Below are positions 1 through 10,140 of a stretch of DNA of 64,000 nucleotides, one piece after another. The notes beneath the pieces are model-generated. The model searched no databases and was not told the DNA's origin. It saw only the letters and a list, made by a program, of their open reading frames with translations. How positions within the stretch are numbered: the stretch's first letter is position 1; each line of letters begins with the position of its first letter. The stretch is from the NCBI RefSeq assembly GCF_015706575.1, contig NW_024037064.1, forward strand, positions 8,285,606-8,349,605, given 5' to 3'. This stretch comes from Patiria miniata (lineage: Eukaryota; Echinodermata; Asteroidea; Valvatida; Asterinidae). The translations under genes were made by a program, and so were the position numbers.

Positions 1-567
1 CGCGTAATAAGAGTTAAGCTTCTGGAGGGCAGCTGGTGGGGCACCAAATTTTTCAAGGGGGCACTATAAGGGCAACGTATGTATTGTTTGTATGCAAGTC
101 AAGATTTCAAATGGAGGGCCCCGGGGGGCATGCCCCCCCCCCCCCCCGCGTAGTTACGCCACTGCAACCACAGATAGTTTTTAATATTTTGCAGAAAAGG
201 ATATTTTTATTTACTTTGAAGGAAGAGGCGGAGGGCGCCTCGAAATGGAATCACCATTTTCGTTTTCAGTAATTCCAAAATGATTTTTTTTTTAACAAAA
301 TGGACATATATTGACGACATTGTTCCGTAGTTCCAGCACTAAGGGCGTATGATCGATAAGTGACCCTCCCTATCTATTTTTCCCAGAAACTTCAACACCA
401 TTTAATTTCAAGGTAGGCCCTGTTGAAAATTTGGAGGTAAATAACGTGACTTATACAACCCGACGAAGTTTAAGTCAACAGAAATTTCAAAAAAATATTA
501 ATCACAAGTACACGAACCAAAAATATTTTGTCTCGTTGGCCCGCCATACTAACGTACCATAGCTATG
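1..567. other. Non-coding start of copy A
   Basis: This is diverged duplicate sequence with a homopolymer C run near 132-147 and many indels against 40795-41346. The apparent plus-strand frame at 36-272 is not kept in copy B, so I see no gene here. Confidence 0.6.
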
Positions 568-577
568 TATATAAATA
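568..577 (+). promoter_or_regulatory. TATA box of a candidate transcript (copy A)
   Basis: TATATAAATA lies in a block that is almost unchanged in copy B (41347-41356). If it is used, transcription would start about 25-30 bases downstream, near 596-605. A donor-like GTGAGTAC follows near 836, so the first exon may be short and spliced. Expression is an inference. Confidence 0.5.
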
Positions 578-654
578 GAGCACGCACGAGAGCAAGAGCG
601 GTGTCAAAAAAAGTTCACATAGTTTTCATTGTGTTGGATACATACACACTCTTG

Positions 655-707
655 TTGCGATGCAGTGAACGCCATTAATCGACGCGTGCATCGCAAAAGT
701 TGGCGTT
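655..707 (+). other. Potential pseudoknot-forming region
   Basis: TTGCGATGCA (655-664) is a perfect complement of TGCATCGCAA (687-696). AACGCCA (668-674), inside that loop, is complementary to TGGCGTT (701-707), outside it. The two stems cross in the manner of an H-type pseudoknot. Both stems are unchanged in copy B (about 41440-41492). They lie near the 5' end of the inferred transcript. Folding is inferred only from complementarity. Confidence 0.4.
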
Positions 708-1390
708 TGAAGTGTACAAATGATATGATCATATAACCATGAAACGACTTGTGAAAGCTTAAGTTCTACGTATCGCAGGACATTCTAAAAATCAAGGGAC
801 ACAGACAAAGAACGTTATTTATCCGTCTTTTGCTTTGTGAGTACGGGTGCTTGTTCGACGGGACAGGCGAAGCAGTAACTGCTGGACTGCTACTCAAGGG
901 TGAATTGCAAATTAAAAGGTTTTTTTCGCGATCCCTCTATGAAGTTCTTGCACGGCTTTTTTCATTCCTAAATAAGTTTCTCAACTAAAGTAAACTTCTG
1001 TTTATTCCCGTAACCATATTTCTTTAAATGTGACAGTATTTTGGGTAGAAAATATACACGGTTTTTCAGTTGGTGCCCAGCAAGCCTATGCTGGTTTGAA
1101 CATTCTGTCGTTGTACATTATACATGAGCTAGCTTCCTTCATTTATTTATTATGTCATGTTTATTAACATGCTCTTATACTTGGCGAAACATAGGTTTAC
1201 TGCTAATCATGGTTTCAATCAGTTTATTTTGCAATTTAAACTGCCCTGGTAGCCATTATATGATTCTTACAGCTTCAAAATGTGATGTGTTTAAAATGCT
1301 GTGTTAGAACACTAAAAAACATCACGTTAGGCGATATTTGACAAATCAGGGCAAAGCTGTGGAATATAAAGTTTGGAAGGGAATGAGTAG

Positions 1391-1574
1391 GTTTATGGTG
1401 TAAATCGAGGACACACACGTGCACCATCATCGATGAATCGAGGACAGGAACCAAATCGAGGACGACCTCATTGAAAATGTGTACAAAACCAATGGATCTT
1501 GTGCGAAAAATAAGAGTACAAACAAAGGAAAAGGGAAGAGGAACAAAAGAAAATACTTGATTTACACCATAAAC
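1391..1574. repeat. 16-bp inverted repeat around AATCGAGGAC repeats
   Basis: GTTTATGGTGTAAATC at 1392-1407 is the exact reverse complement of 1559-1574. Between the arms, AATCGAGGAC occurs three times, starting near 1403, 1435 and 1453. Copy B keeps all of it, with arms extended to 18 bp. Confidence 0.6.
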
Positions 1575-1870
1575 AAATGCTAGCTGATGTGTGTGTCCCA
1601 TTCTGGCACAGCTAGGTGTTTTTAAGCAGACTGGATAAGTTTACCCACCACCCCCAGCTCTTGCCTTCTCTTGCAGGTGTTTTGGCGTCTTTAACAGGAT
1701 TCGAAGGCAGCTAACTACTAATACATGTACACACAGGATCTTAAATGTATCATTAGTGTTATGGTTTTGTTACTGATGTTGATGGTTTCGTAATACACTG
1801 TTGTTTGAACTTTGTAAGGGTTCAGCCACTCCTTCTTAAGAAGAAATAAAGTTATCCATTAGCAAGGCTT

Positions 1871-4260
1871 CAAACACTGAATCATACCCAAAGATAATAT
1901 CACGGTTATCTGTGATTTGGATCTGCATGAATTATATCTTCTGTATCTTCTATGTTGCGCAAAGCTTAATTTGCCTGTTTTCTTTTAGAGTGAAAAATGT
2001 GTTTGCTGTTGGGCACTAAATGCTCTTTGTCATACCTTCATTAAAACAGTAAATTAGGCACGAAATGAAAATTGTAACCAAAGCACATGCAGTTCCAGTT
2101 AAAACAAATGTGCGGCAAAAGCTACATTTAATGTTCGATACACAAGGCGACATAACAATGAAATCTGAGTGAATACCATTACTGTCCATGCACGATTCAC
2201 AAGTTAGAGTATTTTGATATGCGTTATGTTGTTTCAGGCAGTTTTACAGTTTTATGCCAGTAATCAAAAGTGGTTGTACTGTCGCAAAAGAAAATAATAA
2301 GAAGTAATATAACTTTATAACAATGAAAACAAAAGTAAACAAAATCAAATGAACATCAGTTTCAAAGTAAATACACACAGATCAATGATTCGGGTAAGCA
2401 GCAATTTCATATACAATTATGTAGATTTCTGTTGTATACTTCACCGCTTACAATTCTGTTGGTGTTACTGCTTTGAATCGAAGTCAACGAAACAAATCAT
2501 TTGGAGTCAATTGATCAAAGTACTGTTTGCTTTTAGAAAACTGAAAATTGATACGATTGTTATACTTTATTCTCTTCTGAAACTCTAGTAGTGAAGAGTA
2601 TTTTTATACAATGTGAAAAATTAACTTTGCAGATCCTCATTACATGGTACATCATTGTGAATACCTAAACAGGCCGATATTGAAATCCAAATTGTCACAT
2701 TTCGAGAGCAGTATTATTGTAGAATACTGTAACATTTACAACTATTATTATACTGAGCACTCTCGCATAGCTACAAATTGTACACACAAAAAACGCAGCA
2801 GATCTAGGAGCAAGTTTTAATAACGAAAGATACCTGTTAACTACGTTGCAAATGCGCAAAAAGGCTAATAAGCATTTTTCTTTAGCAGTTTCATAATTTG
2901 TATGATTGACAAGTATTCGTTCCAAAAAAAACTTTTCCAATGGGCCATTCAGTAAAATACACCGTACGTCCGACCACATGACGTTCACACACATGGTCAA
3001 TAAGGTAGTGGTGTACATTAGTTTGGGTTATAATTGTTTTCTTCTCAATATACTTCAAAATACTGTATTAATGATCTATTTTGACAGCTCATTAAATTGT
3101 CTACATGCACGTCCAAATTTACGAAATTGTCCTAATAACTGTATTGTAAATGTGCATTCCGTGCACAGTTAGCCTAATTCAAACGAGCCACAAAATTGAG
3201 AATCCAAACCATGCACAAACACGTTGAAATGTATTCAAAGCGAAGCTACATTTTATCTCGTTGAAGCAATGACAAATCTGGGCAAGCTCTTTTGATTCAC
3301 CCAGTCTCTATTAAGGTGGAGTTTCCCACAAATTTAACGGAGGTTTTGTTGTACATTTCTTTTCACTAGCAGTGATTTCGTAAAAAATACCTACCCTATT
3401 CTAACAGCCCCTACCTCATTATTTTTAAAGTAAGTGAGAAAAAGCACCTTAAACCATCAATTTCTACCTTTTCTCTTGACTCTACGCAGACGCCTCCATA
3501 TAGTTGTACAAAAAATACAACGAACACAAATTATTTTTTGTTTGCCTAAATAAGAACTGTTAGCATACACACCATTTTGAATGATTAAATTAAACTATAA
3601 ACTCAAGACTAATCGAAACTGTAGGCCTAAGTCAGCCATTCTTGTTGATTTAAGGAATCAATCCATAGTTTAACAAATATAATATCCTTGCAGTTATAAA
3701 AGGACTCACCACTATCATTTTTAAGTACTGAATGGATATATAATCCTCTCTAGCATCTCACATCCAGCAGCTGACATAGTACTATTTTACAACATAAAAC
3801 ACGTTTCTCTTGTAGCCCAGTTATCCCTAAATAAACAAACATACACTGCCTTTACAGGCATCTTCCTGTATGGACTCTCGTTTACCCGATATTGAAACGT
3901 TCACCAGGTGATGCATGTTCTGCATATTTTTATGCACCGCATAACCGAGTTTTACCCTAACACGTGATGTTATGGTGAAAGAGATACCTTATACTTTACA
4001 GTGAAAAATTCAAGTGAAAGTTTTACACTATATTTACATTACGTAATGCAATGTAACATTATGCATAGGTTAATACAGCGATTACACGTTCATATTTGTT
4101 TTTCTCTACTGTGTAACTTAAGATCAAGGTTTGTTCTACAACGTACTCTTAAAGCTAATCCAATACAAACTATTGAAACCAAATATTACATATTTAAACA
4201 TTTAAGCATACATTTTTGCAAAAGAACTATGTCATTGTGTAATGAATTTTGACTGCTCTA
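1871..4260. other. Intergenic duplicate sequence, no gene seen
   Basis: This AT-rich sequence matches about 42660-44980 with moderate divergence. Copy A carries about 370 bp at 2652-3018 that copy B lacks. Short frames here are not conserved between the copies. Confidence 0.5.
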
Positions 4261-4915
4261 CAGGGTGTTTCAATAAAAGGAAACCCAATTTTAAAGAATG
4301 AGTATGGACAGACGATATGTTTACCGGCTAAAAAACTGGTATCATCTGAAAGCGTAATCTCTATGCTTTTCAATGATACCGTGTTTAGGTTTTCTGAGTC
4401 ATGCATCACTGACCATCATTGTCTTGAAAACTGAATGCAAAAATGCGGTTGGTTCACTTAAAAAAAAAACCACTGGGCACGGTGTGCCTATTGTTACGGA
4501 AATTTCTGTCAAATGGCTCGAATGTTAATCCTCGGGAAAATGGCACATTGTTTTGAACGTGGCTTGGTCAAAACGAGAAATTCATGACAAACAATAAAAT
4601 CCAGTTTTGAAACCAACCTGGCTTTTTTTTGGGGGGGGGAGGGTCTTTTTTATGCACTCGTGTATTCTTCTTGAATACTTATTCTCATGCACACCATTCC
4701 TATTGTGTTTGACATGAAAGTGAACCAACTGCAATTTTGCATCAAAATCTCATGACAATGGCGCTCAGTGATGCATGACCCTGGAAATGTAGACAAGGTA
4801 CCATTGAAAAGCATAGAATTACACTTCAGATGATACCAGTTTTATAGCCAGTAAATATTTAGTTTGCCCAAACGTGTTCTTCAAAGTTGGGTTTCCTTTT
4901 TATTGAAACACCCTG
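4261..4915. mobile_element. Fold-back MITE, TA target duplication (CAGGGTGTTTC family)
   Basis: The element is 655 bp with long inverted arms that start CAGGGTGTTTCAATAAAAGG and end in the complement. TA flanks it at 4259-4260 and 4916-4917. Copy B has the empty site with a single TA at 44980-44981, so the insertion came after the duplication or was lost cleanly from B. TA targets suggest mobilisation by a Tc1/mariner-type transposase. No coding capacity is seen. Confidence 0.88.
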
Positions 4916-5584
4916 TACAGTGAGCAATTTTTGAAAAAAAAATCAAATGTAGTCAACATTCTTCATCTGGCAACTGCAGAAAGCGAGTGCACAACGAGTT
5001 GTTAGGTACAATGCTTTCTATAATGCATTGATGATAATGGAATTTAAATGTCTTATTAAATGTACTGCATTCAAGTAGCTTAAAGAAACTCTATTAACAA
5101 ACTCGTACAAATCTGAATACACGCAGTAGATTGTTATCTGTTATGTAACATTTATCCAAAGGCCTTCGTTTATATAATTATTATAAATATGTTGCTCACA
5201 TCTTAGGCTCCAAAAATTTGTTGGATATTAAATTGATTACACACATTTTACAATAAGGCACTGTAAGTCACTCGATTTTATTCTACTTTCTACTGTCAAT
5301 GAATTGCAGCATTGTCTAACGATAAAACTAAATAAAAAAAGACGGTAAAATTGGCAATCAACTGGGTACAAAAACATTATTTACTTTTAATTATCAAGTC
5401 ACCAAATTATCAAGTCGCCAAATAGAGCAATCAACTCACATTTAGTATCGTGCAAAGAAGGAGCACATGCACAACTGATTGTGTTACATGTACGTCCCCA
5501 AATACATAATGTAACATCATGACGAACATTTCTCATGAACAAAATAATGTGCTTATAGTTTGACCGAGTCGTCCAGTTATCTAT

Positions 5585-5956
5585 TTATTCATCACGATCT
5601 TTGTTGTTGAGATCATCTTGTATAATCTCTGCAGCCCTGCCTAGTTTCATCTCAATGAGTATCCCTACCAGTAACTCTATGGCTTCGTTGTCCGGTGTGT
5701 TGTTGTCCCTGCGAACGTCGAAGTACAATTTCAGTAAATCTTTCGTGCGAACTTGTCCTGATTCAACGGCAACCGAGATAGACCTGCCTCGCAAGTCGGA
5801 AATTCGTTCCACGAGCTGCTTCCAGCTGTTAGCGCCGTCGCGTTCACAGTCAAGATGATTACACAAGGACCACACCGCTTTCTCTGACAATCCGCCGAAA
5901 TCTTTGGAGTCAACCTCACCGTGAACCATGGATAAAATTTCTTTTCCGATCCGCTC
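5585..5956 (-). CDS. Last exon with Death domain, ZU5-UPA-Death gene copy A
   Basis: This terminal exon encodes 123 residues then TAA. The acceptor is at 5957-5958. The frame is phase 0 and begins ERIGKEILS. A Death domain spans roughly residues 20-110, with the helix 1 pattern LSEKAVWSLCNHLD, a central SWKQLVERISDL and LLKLYFDVRRDNN before a final amphipathic helix. Death domains are six-helix homotypic interaction modules. Placement after ZU5-UPA is as in UNC5, PIDD and UNC5CL. Copy B (45668-46039) has the same length and frame with mostly conservative changes, which supports coding. An AATAAA overlaps the stop codon and another lies near 5276-5281 on this strand. Confidence 0.9.
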   Translation of the reverse strand, partial: ERIGKEILSMVHGEVDSKDFGGLSEKAVWSLCNHLDCERDGANSWKQLVERISDLRGRSISVAVESGQVRTKDLLKLYFDVRRDNNTPDNEAIELLVGILIEMKLGRAAEIIQDDLNNKDRDE

Positions 5957-6743
5957 CTAGGTAATGTAAAAACAAAATTAAATTTTAGCAACTATGGCAA
6001 AATAAGCAGAATCGCTTATAACGTAACCCTGTTGCAGCTGTATTGTGTGAGGTATATTTAAAAGGCTGAAATGTATACTCAAAATGTTCCTAGACTTTTG
6101 AGTGCCTATTATTGAGCAGCGTTTCTTAATGGCACCACTTCGGAATCGTCTGAATAATGATCTCGGAAAAGGTCGGGGAAAATTACCTACAAGGTTGCAT
6201 TTTGTTCGTTGATATTTGTGCTGTCTGTTGCATGAACAGTTGTTAAGTTTAAAGTACTCAAAAAATAACGAAAGTTCGTTGCAGTTCATGTTTTTCTAGG
6301 TAAGGTACATTGCCTTCTCTCCTGGAGCCGTTTCTATTTAACATCTGAAACAAAAAGAACATTCCTTTTCAAGGCAGCTCAATGACGCGTAGTTGCCAAG
6401 GCATTAAGCGTTGGGGTTTCGGATAGACCGGATGCGTCGGCCCATGGTCATCTTTTAAGGGAGCATCGTGTGTTATTTAATAATAACAATGAATACACAA
6501 AAGGTTCGCTCGTAAATATCTCAGCAAAGCAAAGGCATTGCCCTCTACAATAGCTGCTACGAATAAGGTCCATAATTTAACTGGAATTTTAACGACCTGT
6601 GTATGTCTTGGCTTTGTAGTATTCTTGCATGAAACGTCGCAGGAGACTAAGAGTGTGTAATAGATCAGGGAGCTGCGTTTCTAAGAAATGCCACTTTTCT
6701 CATGAAACACAATTTGATGCGGGAATCGGTCGTATCATCTTAC
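5957..6743. other. Intron, no feature seen
   Basis: Sequence between the Death exon and the preceding 36-nt exon. Copy B has a diverged counterpart. The short frames are not conserved. Confidence 0.5.
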
Positions 6744-6779
6744 CTCGCAATAGGCACAAAGAGCAGCTGCCCCCGCTCT
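6744..6779 (-). CDS. 36-nt exon with a CxxC pair (copy A)
   Basis: Twelve codons in phase 0 read RAGAAALCAYCE between a CTCAG acceptor and a GTAAGA donor. Copy B (46819-46854) reads KEGAAALCAYCE at the same length, while the surrounding introns diverge. It joins in frame to the Death exon. The Cys pair matches those in the exons upstream, suggesting a small metal-binding or disulphide-linked segment between UPA and Death. Function is inferred. Confidence 0.6.
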
Positions 6780-7416
6780 CTGAGAAAAACAGAAAAGAAT
6801 TATTATATAAATTTAGCTTATAGTTTGTAACTATTTGCCTCGATTGCAAATTGTAAGTGCATTATTGCAAATGCATGCTGCCTCGTAACATTAAGGCGAG
6901 AGAGATGTTACGTTACATGCATGTTCATGCCCTCCATCACAAGTCTATCACAAATTCAGTACCAAACCAAGTCAAAACTATACACGTGACATGTTACAAA
7001 GGCATCCCTTCGTTATTTTTCAGCCCTTGTTATTACTGGCAATTGTGATCGAACTTTTGGGGGACCGGTTATGGACTCGACCACTAAACTACCAACCAAG
7101 GCACATGCACTAGATTCTTGTATACATAATCTGTTCGTCAACATTTTAAAATCAAACGACACACAATCTTCGTGCATCAACCTACGTGAAAACGTAAGTG
7201 TTCCCGGGCCCCTGGCTGAGAGGAAGAACCACAAATTATCCAATACAGACAATTTAGGTTGCTTAAATTGCACTCATCAGCAGCCTTAATTCTTGTTGTC
7301 TTCTGTTTGACAAAAATCGCATTGAATTTCAACAAACGTTTTACTCATTGGTAAGAAAATCTCCGGATTTTAGGTTTGCTAAATAAATAGAAATGTTATA
7401 TCGAAAGAAAACTTAC

Positions 7417-7464
7417 TTGCTGGCATGTACAGCGAATGTTACCGTCAGTACACTTTAAGCGAGG
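7417..7464 (-). CDS. 48-nt Cys-rich exon (copy A)
   Basis: Phase 0 in and out, encoding PRLKCTDGNIRCTCQQ between a TTTTCAG acceptor and a GTAAGT donor. Copy B (48364-48411) encodes PRLKCPEVSSGCTCRP. All three Cys are kept although half the other residues changed, a pattern expected for metal-binding or disulphide positions. Confidence 0.65.
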
Positions 7465-7799
7465 CTGAAAACAATATCACATTATTTTATTAATGCTCAA
7501 AAAGCCACGAACACCAAAACCAACCAAAAAAGCAGAGGCTAAATTCTCAGGGTGTTTTAGCATACTCACTGCAATTACTATTTCATTATTAACTGATTGA
7601 CTTGAAGAAAAAAAATACTCGGGAACTTCTCTCGCTTAAAAAAACTTGAAAAGCCAATGCTGCATGAACAGGTGCTGCAAGAACGGATAAATAAAAGTAT
7701 CGCGTACACGTAGGCCTAGCGCAAGAAAGGACATGCACACCAGTTACATGACATCGGAATAATTTACAACATTGTGTATCATAACTCACCACGCCACTC

Positions 7800-7858
7800 T
7801 TCACGACACAGCCTTGTTTCCCGTATTTGCAATTTTCGTAATTTTGAAGCCTGGATTC
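7800..7858 (-). CDS. Candidate Cys-containing exon (copy A)
   Basis: The frame encodes NYENCKYGKQGC followed by VVKSGV and a strong GTGAGT donor just below 7800, ending in phase 0 as the next exon needs. Copy B keeps KYENCNYGKGC near 48737-48775, but indels shift the sequence before it and its donor is weaker. I could not fix the acceptor, so the upper border is approximate. Confidence 0.35.
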
Positions 7859-8023
7859 AACATTGCTCCAGTATATCCCTCGGCTTGTCCGATATCCTTT
7901 TGATTTAGGGGTTAAACATTTTCTTAGGGTAAATCGCCAGACTCCACGTGCAAGTTATCGTCCAAAACCTGTATTTAATGGGACGATTTTCTTATTATCT
8001 TTGCAAAAGTTGAGAAAACTCAC

Positions 8024-8098
8024 CTCTTGTTGATGACGTTCTTTGGTAGACTTTTTTGAGATTGACCCCTTGCACTGCCCACACGTTGTCAAGATTTC
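8024..8098 (-). CDS. 75-nt exon with CxxC knuckle after UPA (copy A)
   Basis: Twenty-five codons, phase 0, between AACTGAAG and GTGAGT. It starts EILTTCGQCKGS. Copy B (48990-49064) starts EILTMCGRCKGS and has the same length. It lies directly after the UPA module and opens the run of Cys-bearing short exons that leads to the Death domain. Confidence 0.65.
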
Positions 8099-8177
8099 CT
8101 TCAGTTTGTAAGGGTAACATTTCACATTAAATATCGTGTTTTGTTTATTCTCGCACTTCTACTTATGCTTAATAGAC

Positions 8178-8199
8178 TTTTTTTTTTTTTTTTTTTTTT
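8178..8199. repeat. Poly(T) tract
   Basis: A run of about 22 T in an intron stretch (8.13-8.74 kb) that has no aligned partner in copy B. Confidence 0.9.
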
Positions 8200-8545
8200 G
8201 AGATAAGGCGGCCACAATGGAAGAACACCATATGGTTTGGTGAAGTAGTATTAAACCAAAGTAATGGCCAAATTAATGTGACTGCCATATCTCATGTAAG
8301 ACCATTTCTGTCGTCGTGGCAACACTAGGCAAGCCAAATAAGGCTGGCCCCAAAGTGCACAAAATTCCATTCAATTGATTGAAACTAAGCTGAAGTGGTC
8401 ACTTGATCGAATTGATATCCGCTTTCGCCGTAGGCAAATCAGTGAGATAGTTAAACTGTCTAATTCCAAAGTGGCTGCGGTAAGTGAGACTGGTGACCAG
8501 TCTATTGCGATAGACATTATTAAGTCTAATTCACAGGTCGGTCTT

Positions 8546-8589
8546 TCGTTCGTTCGTTCGTTCGTTCGGTCGGTCGGTCGGTCGGTCGG
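8546..8589. repeat. Compound tetranucleotide microsatellite
   Basis: Several CGTT units pass directly into several CGGT units. The array is missing from copy B. The plus-strand frame that crosses it (8375-8665) owes its Arg/Ser run to the repeat and is not a gene. Confidence 0.9.
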
Positions 8590-8748
8590 AAAGAGCACTA
8601 CAGGCTATCCTTTGGGAAAGGAACAAGCAAACTTTACCAAATTTAGGAAGCATTATAGAAGGTAATCCACATTGATTTTTCTCACCCGGTGGTGTCCTTT
8701 TCATGTGTACATATACAGGAGAGCAAATAAATTTAGACGCTTACTTAC

Positions 8749-8928
8749 GTGCTTCGGACAGATCGACAGACGAACTTCAGTTTGGTTGCTCAAATCTTCA
8801 GTAAGAGAACACTGGTACGTACGAGCAACGCAGTACAACTCTTCGTCTTCTGCATCCCCCGGTTGCCGTCTCAGAACGAATGTTACAGAGTTCTCAGGAG
8901 AAACTCGTATAGTTTCCTTATCGATAAC
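8749..8928 (-). CDS. UPA domain exon 2 (copy A)
   Basis: Sixty codons, phase 0 to 0, with a TTTTAATAG acceptor and a GTAAGT donor. It starts VIDKETIRVSPENSVTFVL and holds ELYCVART and LSNQTEVRLSICPK. Position and the beta-strand pattern before Death fit the end of a UPA domain, the fold shared by UNC5, PIDD and ankyrins. Copy B (49377-49556) has the same length and frame. It joins in frame to the exon at 9182. Confidence 0.75.
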
Positions 8929-9181
8929 CTATTAAAATATATTTGAGTTGACAGTTGGAATATTACTGTCAAAGCGCGAAATATATCTTAAGAAGATATT
9001 GAAAGAGTTTATTTGACCTTCACGTTGCTTAAAATGCATGCAACCGACGTGACTCTGAGGATTGTCCTCAGAGTCACTTTCGGAAGCCTCGTTTGTAAAA
9101 ATTAAGAGCTACCCAAACCCAAGAACGTGCAGCATGATCGCAAAAACAAAAGAAGAATGGGAAGTTTTTTTCTGTACCAAC

Positions 9182-9310
9182 CTGTTTTTTCGCTCCTCGA
9201 ATTGCCCAACCATCATCAAGATCGGACACTCTCACGGCCAAGTTCCCACTTTCCCAGAAAAACTCAACATTTCTGAAGTCGTCCAACATCACTGATTTCA
9301 TGTTTTCCTC
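9182..9310 (-). CDS. UPA domain exon 1 (copy A)
   Basis: Forty-three codons, phase 0 to 0, between CTCAAAAAG and a GTTGGT donor. It begins EENMKSVMLDDFRNVEFFW and continues SGNLAVRVSDLDDGWAIRG. Copy B (49812-49940) differs by a few conservative residues. The preceding exon ends SVEE, so the join gives a continuous UPA segment. Confidence 0.8.
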
Positions 9311-9492
9311 CTTTTTGAGTACATACTGTGTAGAGATTTTAATTACAAATACGAAGAGTTATAATTTGGTCAAAAACGTTGGTTGTACGTTGCTTCATTT
9401 TTAATTACATGCACTGTTTTGTTGCAATTCGACGGAACGTCGAAGAAAGCATTGGTGCTCATGTAGCACAAGCATTTTAAGTCTTTACGTAC

Positions 9493-10140
9493 CTCTTCGA
9501 CACTTTTCTCGTCGTTCCAAGCATGGACCCGAAATGCATACTGGCGACATTGCGCGTCAAGGAGGCCTCCAAAGGCACCGACCTTCAGCCGCTTACTGCT
9601 ACCGGGAGTTGGTGCACCAACTAAAGAAAAGTTGGTGAAATGATCGACAAGGACAAAAACCTTTTTCTCTGTGAGTAATGCAGAATTACCATCCTCCCAC
9701 TGCTTCTTTTGCGAGTCGTCATGACGCATCCTGACAAAGAGCTTGTCATAGTTTTGACTCATCAAAACAGCGTGGTGAGGAAAGGAGAGCACAACGCTTT
9801 CTTCAAATCTCAACCCTTCAGGGCCGCAATGGACATTTTGTGAAAGGGAAACCTCCGTCGGTTCAACAGCGTTATTCGGTGGTGCAGTAGGGTCTACATA
9901 GATGTAGACTTGCTGAGGAGATCCTGGAGCTATTGCACCACGCGGGATGGTGAGGTGCACGCCATACTCATCCAGGGATAAGCTTCCGCCCTTCTCGTTG
10001 AAGTAACCCATGGTGATGTAGGGTAACTGTAGTCTTCTTTCAAGCCGCTCACTTGCAGTTAGATTCTCCGTGAGCTTGTTGATTTTATTTAACACAAGTA
10101 GTAAATGGCTCGGCTCTTGTAATCTCTGCACCTCGGCGTC
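9493..10140 (-). CDS. ZU5 domain exon with UPA start (copy A)
   Basis: Exon of 216 codons, phase 0 to 0; acceptor at 10141-10142 and GTACGT donor. Residues 1-40 look helical (SHLLLVLNKINKLTENL). ZU5 spans about residues 44-172, from MGYFNEKGGSLSLDEYGVHL through IPRGAIAPGS to VDHFTNFSLVG. UPA begins near KRLKVGAFGGLLD. ZU5-UPA forms a compact supramodule that packs against Death in UNC5 proteins. H167-F168-T169 sits where PIDD and UNC5CL carry HFS self-cleavage sites. Sequence beyond the donor diverges between copies, which supports this splice site. Copy B is 50098-50745, about 95% identical in protein. Confidence 0.9.

Larger units (their letters stand above)
596..1870 (+). ncRNA. Candidate non-coding transcript, copy A
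   Basis: The unit runs from just after the TATA box at 568 to a poly(A) signal AATAAA at 1845-1850. It has no long plus-strand frame. It is the best conserved stretch between the two duplicates, while sequence on both sides is clearly more diverged. It holds a possible pseudoknot near 655-707 and a perfect 16-bp inverted repeat (1392-1407 and 1559-1574) enclosing three copies of AATCGAGGAC. The minus-strand frame at 1275-1601 shifts between copies and is probably chance. Alternatives are a spliced short-peptide gene or recent gene conversion without function. Confidence 0.35.

Noticed and set aside
1275-1601. Minus-strand 108-residue frame, also near 42137-42394
   Set aside because: Both copies are nearly identical in DNA here, so shared openness means little; the frame end differs after a small indel and no domain is seen.
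2652-3018. Copy A insert considered as a transposon
   Set aside because: I could not find clear terminal repeats or a target duplication; a deletion in copy B is equally possible.
8375-8665. Plus-strand 96-residue frame
   Set aside because: Crosses a tetranucleotide microsatellite and lies in an intron stretch without a copy B partner.
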